In this document: piece by piece, positions 11,574 to 22,542 of the stretch
How the letters are laid out: each line of letters opens with the position of its first letter
How positions within the stretch are numbered: the first letter of the stretch is position 1
Program-made: the position numbers and the translations under genes
Notes under the pieces: model-generated
Databases searched by the model: none
The model's input: only the letters and a program-made list of their open reading frames with translations
Told to the model about the DNA's origin: nothing
Assembly (NCBI GenBank): GCA_033977485.1
Contig: CM066988.1
Span: 51,521,649 to 51,585,648, forward strand
DNA: 64,000 nucleotides
Source of the DNA: Hydrangea macrophylla
Lineage: Eukaryota; Streptophyta; Magnoliopsida; Cornales; Hydrangeaceae
Direction: 5' to 3'

Positions 11574-12305
11574 AATTGTCCGAATTCACCAGAATCATTT
11601 TAAATCATGAGAAAAATGTTAAAACAAGTTCCAAAAGAAAATCGAGCGAAAATATCAGCTCCCGGGAACTCCCGGAGGTTTCCAGAACTTCCCGGGAATC
11701 CCAGGTTTGACCAGTTTGACCGGAATTTGACTTTGGAACCGGGGCACCAAAACACTTTTCAAATATTTTTCATGGATACTAGAGGTCAATAGCTTTCCAA
11801 CGGTGTATCGCACATAATTTCTGGATTTAAAACGAATTTATTATGAATTTCCAAAGGCGAAAAAGGCGATCAAATCAGCTTTTATCGTGAATACCGCAAA
11901 ACTTTTCAAAGTGACCTATCCCCGGACTATTTTTCATGTAAAGTAGACTCCATTACCTTTCCAACGGTATATCACAACCTCAATTTGGAGTTCGTACGCA
12001 TTTTCTGTGAATTTCGGACGAAATAGGGCCTTTTCGCGAATACCGGAACTTCAGGGGGCCTAAACAGCATTATCTGGACGAAGGAGGAGCAGTGCTGCCG
12101 CGGCACTGGCCCACTGCCGCTACGACACTGGCCCAGTGCCGCCGCGGCACTCCCCTCCAGAGCAGTGTATTTTTGTAATTTATTTTGGGGGTCCAATTTG
12201 ATATATTAAAAACCAAAACGACGTAGTTTTGATTCCCATCTTATTTTGGACCAATGGGAGACCATTTTAAACTTTTTAAAACTCTATTTACCACCCCTTC
12301 TTTGC

Positions 12306-12314
12306 CTATAAAAG
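12306..12314 (+). promoter_or_regulatory. TATA box of the inner 5' LTR
   Basis: CTATAAAAG, followed by a GA-rich leader with AGAGAAAG repeats, in the same arrangement as in the outer element's LTR. Confidence 0.6.
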
Positions 12315-15300
12315 AAGTCATTTACTTCCATTTAGAGAAGAGACATGGAAGCTTAGAGAAAGCTTAGGAAGAAACTCTAGGGAAATATAGAGAGAGAAAG
12401 AGAAGAAGTAGTCTTCTTCTTCCATTTTTTCCAATCAAAGTGAGTTCTAATCTTGTTTTCCTCCACCATTTTTCTATATACTTCATCATCAATATACCCA
12501 ATCACCATTCTTGAGCATTCTTGAGTTAGGAAGCTACTTCTATGTCCAAATGTCAAAATCTATGAGTGAAACACCAAGCTACAAATCCAAAATCATATTG
12601 ATTATCATCTATTGATTGTTATTTACTTGCTCGTTCATATTATGTTCATCTCTTCTTAATCTCATTTCTTTTTATTTTTATTTACTTACTAGTTCATCAT
12701 CATCTAGATGATGACATGAAGTTTGAGGTGAGTGAATCCTTATGGATAGTAGCTCTTGACCTCAAAACCATGTTTGATAGATGATGATTATAATTTCAAT
12801 ACCTCCAAGGTATCCTTGAAGTTATGTTCAAAATAAAAATGAATCTCTCCAATAATATTGGGAGTTATTTGATGATTCAAGGTTGGATGAGGTTCTAAGT
12901 GGTCACATGGTCATCTCAAGAGTTTAAGTTCTTGCTTTGAACATCTATTTCAAAACCCCCAATCAAGAACTCAAACTCTATTTCAAACCCAAATCCATTT
13001 TCTTCAAGAATTATCCAAAACAGTGAGCTGTTCAGATTCAGAGATTTGTTTTGAATTAAATACTTGAGTTATGATGATGAAACCACTTGGAAAATCTTCC
13101 TAAGACATCATAGTTTGTCCCCAATTTTTCCCATCAATTATAGAAATGTGAAAGTATTTGTTTTGGATGTGAGAAGTTCATATTCATAATCTGCCTCTGT
13201 TCTCACAGAATGTTCACCCAACTTCTTGCACTTATTTTGGATATTTTCGTCACTGTACATATATCTTTTCTATTTTTTATATGAAACTTGGGTGTCTTAG
13301 GAAACTTTTGGTGTATAATGGTCGTCAAAAACCCTTTCTTTGATTTATGAAAAATCATACAAAATCAGTCAACAATGCAGCTTTTGTTTCTGAGTCATGT
13401 GTACATTCTGATTTTTTTCTTTTAATCTGTGATAGCTATTGAGGTTTGGCTTTTTGGGTAATTTGCTAGACACAATAAGGATGATTTCTGATTTTTCCCA
13501 CATTTTCCTAGGCATGTTTGACCTCCCATTATAATGTTAAAAAGTAATGCATACAGTCTGTCCACTATTCACAGCATTTCACTTTTTGGCTTTCACACTT
13601 TGATGCAACACTCTCTTGTATCTAGATGAACCCATATCCCATGCACATGTTCTTTACCACTTTTAGCATGCTATATCATATCATGTATCATCTATTCTCT
13701 CATGTATCATACTCCCATAGACTCTTGAGTTTGGTTTCCAAATAAAACCATGTTTTGCAAATACATCCAAGTTCTTGAAATAAGTTAGGAATTGATATTC
13801 CAAGTGGTTAGAATATTCATCCAAGTTCTGGAAGTATACTTTCAAAATCCCCATTTCAAAACCCCCCTCTTAAACCCCTCATTTTGATTCCAAGAAATAA
13901 ACCTTGTTTTTCTCAAAACCCTCAAAACAGTGAGTCATTTAACTTCAAGGAATTATTTTGAGTTCAATACTCAATGTATGAATGTAAGACCACTTGGAAA
14001 GTCTTCCTAACTCATTAGAGAACACCCATGATTTTTGGTTTGACTTGGAAGTACATAGAAATGGTCCATTTGAACCCAAACATTCCTTCCATACATTCTG
14101 TCTTTTCTGTCACAGCAGCTAGGTCCACTTCCAACTTCTTTTCCAGAAAACTTTTCCAAAAAGGGTGGTCCTAACTTATTTTTCCCTTAAACTTCAATGT
14201 CTTAGGGAACTTTCTGTATATAATGGGCCTCTAGATCATTCGTTTTCATTTTCTAAGATTTTTCAACATTTCAGTCGACAGTACGGACTCTGTTTCTGAG
14301 TGACCTTCATTGTTTATATGATTTTTCTCAATCTGTGATAGCTATTCAAGATTGGCCTTTTGGGTTGTGTTCTAGACACAATAAGGAACATCTCCATAAA
14401 AAATCATGCATTGAAAACATTCCTAACCCCTCTTTTCAAATTCTAAAAGATCATGCTACTGTTCTGTCCACTATTCACAGCAAGCACATTTCAACTTTCA
14501 TTCTTTGATTTGATGCTCATATGCATTCCAAATTAGTCCATATCTTAGGAAGTAGTTCATACTACATTTGTACATATCCCATGTTAATTTCATTCATTCA
14601 TTCATACACATTTTAGACTTCTAAGTCATTCTAGGAATCCATGTACACAAAACGCACTACAACATTTGCACATTTTAGATACATACATTGCATTCATGCA
14701 AGATTTGGGGTTTTTGTAACTCTTAATCTAAGAAGATTATAAGGAATGAACTTGATCACACGTTCATGCTTTCCCTCGATCTAATCATCCTTTCTCATCC
14801 GTCCCGGGGATTGAGAGGTCTTCTTTTCTTAAAGAATAACATACATCATTCTAGTTTGCTAAGCATATTTTGATTTCTTTGATTATTTGTTTCAAGAACA
14901 ATTCATGTCCCCCTTTAGATTAGGAAGTCTTGATTATTTGATACATGATTAGACGATTTTTCCTAGGTTTATTTGTGTGATCTTTCACTTTACATTGCGT
15001 GATACTTGGCTTAGATCTTATGAATGATATCTTATCTTTAGATCTTCCATTTCAATTTTCTTATGTGATGTAATATACTATCATAGTATTAATTTCCGAA
15101 CCATACATAGTATAAGATGATTATTTGGATGCTAATTGAGGCCCGTCGAAAGACGGGGCGAGTTGAGGGTGTTTTAGTCGTGACAAAGGTTCCTTCCTCT
15201 CTCGTACCAAAACCCCGAACCAAGTTCTTTGGTTATGAAGGGCCGGTGCCCTTATCCGCTTGGGTGAGTCAAATTAGGTTTCTTGGTTCCTTAAAAACCA

Positions 15301-15399
15301 AGTGGCGACTCTGTATTTGTTTTCAACAGACCTTTTCCTTTTCTTTTTCCAAAACAATCTCAAACAAGAGAAGTGGTCCGATTCCGCGTGTCCACAATC

Positions 15400-15417
15400 T
15401 GGCGACTCCACTGGGGA
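15400..15417 (+). other. Primer binding site of the inner element
   Basis: TGGCGACTCCACTGGGGA begins three bases after the LTR end. It is the same Arg-type site as in the outer element with two changes in the middle. Confidence 0.8.
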
Positions 15418-16961
15418 TTTTTATTTTTAAAACAAAATAATACAGAGGTTTGACTCATAAGAAGCATCCTTAAAATCATCTTTCTACTGTGTCTGGTTCA
15501 CCGCATTGCACTTCTGCATTTCCCCTTCGACTGTGTCTGAAACGCGGCGCTGACATTGTTCAGGTCTTGCTGTGCCAGGGCACAAGTCACCGTTGACACT
15601 GTACCTTCCAAGGTATATCAAAAAGAGTAAAAACCTCTGTACTGTCTCTCTGACGGTATATTGGAACTCTCGTCAACGGACCCTCTTTGACTAAACCCAG
15701 CCTTTGCATATAGATTCTTATAGAACCTTTTCGTAGGACTGTTCATTTATCTTTTCAGATAGGACAATGTGTTATAACTGCTGTATGCCCTGGCGGGATT
15801 ACCTGCGCGGTGTAGACGCTTATGTGGCATAGAATAGAACCTCTTTCTTATGATTCCCAAGGCAATCACTCACATGTGATCACATTGAGTTGACTTGCCT
15901 AGGTACCATGATAAGGATGTCTGCTCCATGCTCACAAAGATATACACCGCAAACCTTGTTTGTTGATCCTGAGACATAGCAGTATGAAAACTTGCTAGAC
16001 AGTATGATCATCATCATCACCTATTCCCGTCGTATATTCCTATTTCTTCCAGAAACTCTACCCAACTCATCAGGATATCCCTGTTTCTCCTAGAAACTCT
16101 GTCCGAATCACCCAGATTTCCTAGAAATCCCTATTTCTCCCCAGATTACCCAGAAATCTCAATTTCTCCCAGAAATTCCGGTATACTTGTTTCTCCCATA
16201 AACTCTGTCCAACTTACCCGAGTTTTCATGTTTTCCCATAAGCTCTATCCAAATCTCCAAGATTTCCCAAAAATTCCAACAACTCTATCCAAACTTCCCA
16301 AAAATGCCTAGATGTACCAATTTCTCCCAGAAATTCTGCTTTCCCAATTTCTCCTAGAAGCTCAGTCCAAATCAACCAGAAATTCCTATTTCTCCTAGAA
16401 ACTCAAATGACTTCTAGAAATTTCTTCGAATCTTCTAAATCCCTATTTCTCCCAGAAACTCTGCATCCCGGAAATCCCTGTTGTCCCTTGGTGATCACAC
16501 TGGAAAGTAAGGTTAGCACACTCTGTATGACTAGGACCTTATTTGTTTAGCTGCTATCTGTTAGAAATAGGAACATCATATAGATTAGGGCTTGCATTCG
16601 CATGCTTGTCTCATATACATACACAATTTGTGTCAGTCTACATGCACACACATCTTATCAGTCTCACACATGTCAGTCTCTACACATCAAATACATACGT
16701 ATCATCATCCCCACCCATCTCAATCGTTGTACAGAAGTCGTATACTTACTGTAACCGTCATCGGTTCACATCGATGAATTCTTCAAAATCTCTGATCATC
16801 TCTCCCTGATAGGAGTCCATAAGAAGTGTTTCGCGCCTCCGTTAATTTGGACTTTTACTTCTATTTGCAGAAAAATTGTAGCCCCGGGTAAAAACACTGT
16901 TGTACCTCCCCAAATTCATTATCGTGATCACGGACTAGCACAGACCATCATCGATCCACCA
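15418..16961 (+). other. 5' leader of the inner element with degenerate tandem repeats
   Basis: A leader of 1.5 kb without coding capacity. About 16,030-16,480 is a degenerate tandem array built on TTTCTCC(C/T)AGAAACTCTG, at least ten copies, spaced irregularly. An open frame at 16,543-16,809 lies in CA-rich sequence and has no recognisable domain. Confidence 0.55.
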
Positions 16962-17528
16962 ATGGCCTACAAAGCTCTGGAAGAGAAAGTGAACAAGCTT
17001 CAAACCACTGTTGAACAGTTGAGTTTAAGGGTGAGTCGATTTGAGAAGATGGCACGGAGCATTAGCAAAGAACTGCTTGAAATGGGGACCAGAATTGAGG
17101 ATGCCATCATAGAAGAAAAGTTCAAGAATGATGAACCCCAACACCAGTCCAAGAGGCCTAAATACTCCCGACACTCCCCGGATGTCAACGCCCTGCGCAG
17201 CCAACCCATGGCATACCCTCATCGGCCATACCAATCCTCCAACCAAACCACTAGTTGCCCTTACCAGAAAAAGCAACCCCGTACCTTTGCCAAACTAGAT
17301 ATCTCCCCCTCCATAGCCTTAGGCCGTCTGCTAAAAAAAGGACACCTCCAACTCCTTCAGCCTCGTGCCGATCTCCCACCACCTAACTGTGACCTGTCCA
17401 GACGGTGTGCCTACCACCAAGGCCCAGGCCATGACACCGACCAGTGCATACGTCTCCGCCATGATATCCAGGACCTCATCGACCAAAACATCATTGAGCC
17501 ACTACCCATTCAACCCCGTGTCACCTAA
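16962..17528 (+). CDS. Capsid-less mini-Gag protein of the inner element
   Basis: 188 residues, with the start at the ATG aligned to the outer protein's second ATG. A coiled coil (about residues 3-60) is followed by a short basic/Pro/Gln linker and the C-terminal domain (PRTFAKLDISPSIALG, then RCAYHQGPGHDTDQC and LRHDIQDLIDQNIIEP). Architecture and motifs match the outer protein even though the linkers and LTRs differ, which argues that both derive from one deleted Gag. The capsid domain is absent. The zinc-knuckle-like Cys/His set is intact. No pol frame follows. A Gag-tail-like segment after the stop is broken by further stops. Confidence 0.72.
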   Translation: MAYKALEEKVNKLQTTVEQLSLRVSRFEKMARSISKELLEMGTRIEDAIIEEKFKNDEPQHQSKRPKYSRHSPDVNALRSQPMAYPHRPYQSSNQTTSCPYQKKQPRTFAKLDISPSIALGRLLKKGHLQLLQPRADLPPPNCDLSRRCAYHQGPGHDTDQCIRLRHDIQDLIDQNIIEPLPIQPRVT

Positions 17529-18480
17529 GCCCCTGGCTTACCTATTTGAATGATCCCCTTTGCTGAGGCCCATGAATGTTGAACCTGTACCGGTGAAGTG
17601 ATGGTGTTTGGAACTCTTGCTAGAGAACCAAATGAAGATGCTCTTTAGAAAAAAAAAAAAGAAAAGAAATAAAAAGAATAAGTGAGTTACTGTGACATTC
17701 CATTTGAGACCGGGTCGAGTCCAGTCGAGTCTGTTGTGTGTTTTGTCTATTTCAAGTTTAGTCTTGTGGTCAAGTCCGTCTGTCATCAAGTTGTTATGAG
17801 TCTGTAATCCTTCTCTACTGATGGAATGAAGTCTCATTTTGCCTAATCTGATGTGCCCAATCATAGATGCATGAATCGTTGAACTGAAGTGTCACTTTTC
17901 AAATTACCATGGATATTACTATGCTAAAAAATAGTTTTCTTTTTTTTAACTCAAACAGAAAATCCTGAAAGGTCAAAGTCAATTTTGCGCTGACACTGAA
18001 GAAGAGTTGGGAATTGAATAGTCTTACTTTAAGAATTTAAAGATGCTTTTGCTCAAATCTCAAAAAGACATGCTTGGAACTGACTTGGGGCTTGCCCAAC
18101 ACCCTTTCCCACCATTTCGAAGCCTTAAGCCCAATCCAATTGGGAGCCATACAATCTGTCCGATTGAAAGTAATGCAAACTTAGCCCTTGACGGTAGCCA
18201 AACATTTTAGTAAGTTTCATCTCCACTTTCAAAATCAAAAAAAAAAAAAAAGAAGAAAAGAAAAGAAGAGAAAAAGCTCGCTAGGTTGAAAACCCGAAAG
18301 GGCACCTAGGCAAAAGTTAGAGCTGAAAAAGGTGTTGATTTCCAAAATCTGACCCTAGCCAGTCAAAATGTTGGAGAAAATTTTGATGAAACAAATGAGA
18401 GAATCATACGCTTCAAGATACATCTTAAGAACGTGCCAAGATCACAATTCAAAAGGCGCGGAATGACCACAAATAATGGG
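17529..18480 (+). other. Post-gag region of the inner element
   Basis: Non-coding. It shares with the outer element the CTGTGACA(C/T)TCCA..TTGAGACC stretch after gag, purine-rich tracts, one copy of the CTAGG..ACCCGAAAGGG..CCTAGG hairpin motif (18,275-18,325), and CCTAGCCAGTCAAAAT. It ends abruptly at 18,480, where it joins the middle of the 3' LTR. Confidence 0.6.
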
Positions 18481-19707
18481 CCTAACTTATTTTTCCCTTA
18501 AACTTCAATGTCTTAGGGAACTTTCTGTATATAATGGGCCTCTAGATCATTCGTTTTCATTTTCTAAGATTTTTCAACATTTCAGTCGACAGTACGGACT
18601 CTGTTTCTGAGTGACCTTCATTGTTTATATGATTTCTCTCAATCTGTGATAGCTATTCAAGATTGGCCTTTTGGGTTGTGTTCTAGACACAATAAGGAAC
18701 ATCTCCATAAAAAATCATGCATTGAAAACATTCCTAACCCCTCTTTTCAAATTCTAAAAGATCATGCTACTGTTCTGTCCACTATTCACAGCAAGCACAT
18801 TTCAACTTTCATTCTTTGATTTGATGCTCATATGCATTCCAAATTAGTCCATATCTTAGGAAGCAGTTTATACTACATTTGTACATATCCCATGTTAATT
18901 TCATTCATTCATTCATACACATTTTAGACTTCTAAGTCATTCTAGGAATCCATGTACACAAAACGCACTACAACATTTGCACATTTTAGATACATACATT
19001 GCATTCATGCAAGATTTGGGGTTTTTGTAACTCTTAATCTAAGAAGATTATAAGGAATGAACTTGATCACACGTTCATGCTTTCCATCGATCTAATCATC
19101 CTTTCTCATCCGTCCCGGGGATTGAGAGGTCTTCTTTTCTTAAAGAATAACATACATCATTCTAGTTTGCTAAGCATATTTTGATTTCTTTGATTATTTG
19201 TTTCAAGAACAATTCATGTCCCCCTTTAGATTAGGAAGTCTTGATTATTTGATACATGATTAGACGATTTTTCCTAGGTTTATTTGTGTGATCTTTCACT
19301 TTACATTGCGTGATACTTGGCTTAGATCTTATGAATGATATCTTATCTTTAGATCTTCCATTTCAATTTTCTTATGTGATGTAATATACTATCATAGTAT
19401 TAATTTCCGAACCATACATAGTATAAGATGATTATTTGGATGCTAATTGAGGCCCGTCGAAAGACGGGGCGAGTTGAGGGTGTTTTAGTCGTGACAAAGG
19501 CTCCTTCCTCTCTCGTACCAAAACCCCGAACCAAGTTCTTTGGTTATGAAGGGCCGGTGCCCTTATCCGCTTGGGTGAGTCAAATTAGGTTTCTTGGTTC
19601 CTTAAAGACCAAGTGGCGACTCTGTATTTGTTTTCAACAGACCTTTTCCTTTTCTTTTTCCAAAACAATCTCAAACAAGAGAAGTGGTCCGATTCCGCGT
19701 GTCCACA
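18481..19707 (+). repeat. Truncated 3' LTR of the inner element
   Basis: Matches 14,170-15,396 of the 5' LTR with about six substitutions and no indels that I could see. It starts at CCTAACTT, which is shared at the junction, and ends in GTCCACA followed by the GCCCT duplication. The TATA box and enhancer part are missing, so it cannot act as a normal promoter. Confidence 0.9.
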
Positions 19708-20009
19708 GCCCTCCTTTTTTGAGTCAATAATGGTCTCAAATGTGTGGGTTTAAGATGATGAATAAAGATTTGAAAAGTCTCCATAAGCATCCTAAGGGCA
19801 ATACGAGCAAAAGTTTCGAACACGATCACATTATGGTGCTAAAATGGCAATATAAGAGGAGTCCAAGACTAGGGGCAAAGGTGATTTCCCTCTTTTGACA
19901 GAACCGATATGTTTCTTCCAAAGGCCCCCAAAATACTCCCTCATCACATTTTTGGCCCTCGAGTTCGTTTTTAGGCTTAAATTGACTACAAATTTCAAAA
20001 TTTAGGAAT

Positions 20010-20130
20010 AAATATGAGCCCGTGGGCTCCCAGTTCCTAAAAATAAAAAAAAATTTGAGCCCGTGGGCTCCCAACTTTTGAAAATTAAAAAAAATATATG
20101 AGCCCATGGGCTCCCAACTCCTGAAAATTA
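20010..20130 (+). repeat. Three tandem copies with GAGCCC(A/G)TGGGCTC palindrome
   Basis: A unit of about 40-47 bp with GAGCCCGTGGGCTCCCA followed by an A-rich tail is present three times, inside the 3' non-coding part of the outer element. The last copy carries the perfect palindrome GAGCCCATGGGCTC. Confidence 0.75.
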
Positions 20131-20138
20131 AAGATATT

Positions 20139-21557
20139 GAGAATGTAACGAATTTACATCCTCGGTTTCCGCAACAAGTTTGCATTAACAAAAACAAATT
20201 TATACTCTCGATCCACGTAACAAATTTACGTTGATCCTTATCTTGAGAATGTAACGAATTTACATTCTCGGTTTCCGCAACAAATTTGCGTTAACCCGTA
20301 TTCTGAGAATATAACAAATTTATATTCTCGATCCATGTAACAAATTTACGTTGATCCTTGCCTTGAGAATGTAACGAATTTACATTCTCGGTTTCCGTAA
20401 CAAATTTGCGTTAACCCGTATTTTGAGAATATAACAAATTCATATTCTCGATCCACGTAACAAATTTACGTTGATCCTTATCTTAAGAATGTAACGAATT
20501 TACATTCTCGATTTTTGCAACAAATTTGCGTTGACCCATATTCTGAGAATATAACAAATTCATATTCCCGATCCTCGAAACAAATTTTTGTTGATCCTTG
20601 CCTTGAGAATGTAACAAATTTACATTCTCGGTTTCCGCAATAAATTTGCGTTGACCCATATTTTGAGAATATAACAAATTTATATTCCCGATCCTCATAA
20701 CAAATTTACGTTGATCCTTGCCTTGAGAATGTAACGAATTTACATTCTCGGTTTTCGCAACAAATTTGTGTTGACCTATATTCTGAGAATATAACAAATT
20801 TATATTCCCGATCCTCGTAATAAATTTACGTTGATCCTTGGCTTGAGAATGTAACGAATTTACATTCTCGGTTTCCGCAATAAATTTGCGTTGACCTTTA
20901 TTCTGAGAATATAACAAATTTATATTCCCGATCCTCGTAACAAATTTACGTTGATCCTTGCCTTGAGAATGTAACGAATTTACATTCTCAGTTTCCGTAA
21001 CAAATTTGTGTTGACCTATATTCTGAGAATATAACAAATTTATATTCTCGATCCTCGTAACAAATTTACGTTGATCCTTGCCTTGAGAATGTAACGAATT
21101 TACATTCTCGGTTTTCGCAACAAATTTGCGTTGACCCATATTCTGAGAATATAACAAATTTATATTCTCGATCCACATAACAAATTTACGTTGATCCTTG
21201 CCTTGAGAATGTAACGAATTACATTCTCGGTTTCCGCAACAAATTTGCGTTGACCCATATTCTGAGAATATAACAAATTTATATTCCCGATCCTCGTAAC
21301 AAATTTACATTGATCCTTGCCTTGAGAATGTAACGAATTTGCATTCTCGGTTTCCGCAATAAATTTGCGTTGACCCATATTCTGAGAATATAACAAATTT
21401 ATATTCTCGATCCTCGTAACAAATTTACGTTGATCTTTATCTTTAGAATGTAACGAATTTACATCCTCAGTTTCCGCAATAAATTTGCGTTAACCCATAT
21501 TCTGAGAATATAATAAATTTATATTCTCGATCCACGTAACAGATTTGCGTCAACCCT
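20139..21557 (+). repeat. 120-bp tandem repeat array made of hairpins (12 units)
   Basis: Units start at 20,139, 20,245, then about every 120 bp to 21,444. Each unit has two 60-bp halves, each built of two inverted repeats: GAGAATGTAA/TTACATTCTC, CGCAAC/GTTGCG-like, GAGAATATAA/TTATATTCTC and GTAAC/GTTAC. The array sits upstream of the 3' LTR, where Ogre elements are known to carry variable tandem repeats that can seed satellites. The long minus-strand frames (20,483-21,178; 21,160-21,396) with 40-residue periods arise only because 120 is divisible by three. Confidence 0.9.
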
Positions 21558-21639
21558 CGAAATCAAATTGAGAGCATTTTTTCATGATCCCCTTAACAGA
21601 TTTGCGTTGGTCAAGAATTAGGTAATCTTTCAACACATT

Positions 21640-22075
21640 TCCTGATTCGGCACCGGAGCCTAAGACGCAAAGCGCATCTCAGTCGATCAGATGATCCTCA
21701 AAAGACACCAGAGTATAAGACACAAAGCGCATCTCAGTCGATCAAATGATCCTCAAAAGACACCAGAGTATAAGACGCAAAGCGCATCTCAGTCTTTCAG
21801 CACATTTCCTGATTCGGCACCGGAGTCTAAAACGCAAAGCGCATCTCAGATGATCAGATGACCCTCAAAAGACACCGGAGTATAAGACGCAAAGCGCATC
21901 TCAGTCTTTCAGCACATTTCCTGATTCGGTACCGGAGTTTAAGACGCAAAGCGCATCTTAGTCGATCAGATGATCCTCAAAAGACACCGGAGTATAAGAC
22001 GCAAAGCGCATCTCAGTCTTTCAGAAAGCATAGTTTCTAATTTGACACCAAGGTATAAGGCGCGAAGCGCATTCT
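21640..22075 (+). repeat. Second tandem array around GCAAAGCGCATCTCAGTC
   Basis: About eight copies of a CACC(A/G)GAGT.TAAGACGCAAAGCGCATCTCA motif spaced 50-60 bp, arranged in a higher-order pattern with ATCAGATGATCCTCAAAAGA or CTTTCAGCACATTTCC between them. The motif is unrelated to the 120-bp array just upstream. Non-coding. Confidence 0.8.
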
Positions 22076-22542
22076 AGTCGATTAGATTACTCTTAAAGAA
22101 TGTCGGAGAATTAAGCATAGTAAGCGCATCTATGACGGTTGTGACTTTCCCAGAATAGAATGACATCATAAGTAGAATGGCATAAGGTGCATTTTTTCTA
22201 AGAAAGAACAATATGTTGCTAAGGCATTATATGGAGCACGAGATTGCTTGAGCACGTGCATCATGATAAGATAGGTGCATTCATCCGTATGACTATTTGT
22301 GCTTGTGTGTGTTTGACCCTTGACCCGAACTACGTCTTGGTCTGATTCCTGAACGGATACGTAGGCAGCTCATCATCGAGCACGACCAGCGTGAACCATT
22401 GCCGCGCGCATGTTCTCTTTTTGCAACGCATTTTGTTTTTTACCTAAATTCGACGGTCTGGTCAAAGGCTTGTCTTCACACAGGCTTCGACATTCACTTG
22501 TGGCACGCGTTGCTCCACAAGCTCTGCCGAAGAGGGGCAAAC
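22076..22542 (+). other. 3' non-coding end of the outer element with polypurine tract
   Basis: Contains the GGATACGTAGGCAGC motif (about 22,338-22,371), also present twice upstream, and ends in GAAGAGGGGCAAAC directly before the 3' LTR. That purine tract is the expected plus-strand primer. No gene. Confidence 0.65.

Larger units (their letters stand above)
11225..15396 (+). repeat. 5' LTR of the inner element
   Basis: 4,172 bp, TGTAGACACCCC to GCGTGTCCACA. The termini resemble those of the outer element but the body differs. Features in order: an array of TTTGACC repeats (11,505-11,573) with more at 11,704-11,730; CCCGGAA-type motifs; GC-rich inverted motifs (12,091-12,153); a TATA box (CTATAAAAG, 12,306-12,314); and two diverged copies of a unit of about 0.7 kb (about 12,780-13,500 and 13,700-14,390). 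Confidence 0.9.
11220..19712 (+). mobile_element. Inner (nested) non-autonomous Ogre-like element with truncated 3' LTR
   Basis: Inserted into the outer element, with the target duplication GCCCT at 11,220-11,224 and 19,708-19,712. The 5' LTR is 11,225-15,396, the primer site follows, and a mini-Gag frame is at 16,962-17,528. Of the 3' LTR only the last 1,227 bp remain (18,481-19,707). The first 2.9 kb of that LTR and the polypurine tract are gone, while both target duplications are intact, so the loss was internal. The two LTR portions differ at about six sites in 1,227 bp, which indicates a recent insertion. It has no pol. Confidence 0.9.

Noticed and set aside
15117..15440. 107-residue frame near the end of the inner 5' LTR, repeated at 19,428-19,730
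   Set aside because: It lies in the LTR end, is repeated only because the LTR is, and runs across the primer site. It has no domain.
20483..21396. Long minus-strand frames with 40-residue repeats that look like a repeat protein
   Set aside because: They are the translation of the 120-bp non-coding tandem array. The frame stays open only because the period is a multiple of three, and the array lies in the 3' region of a plus-strand element.
20139..22075. Regular repeat-and-spacer pattern resembling a CRISPR array
   Set aside because: The spacers are themselves repeated, there are no cas genes, and the setting is a plant retrotransposon.
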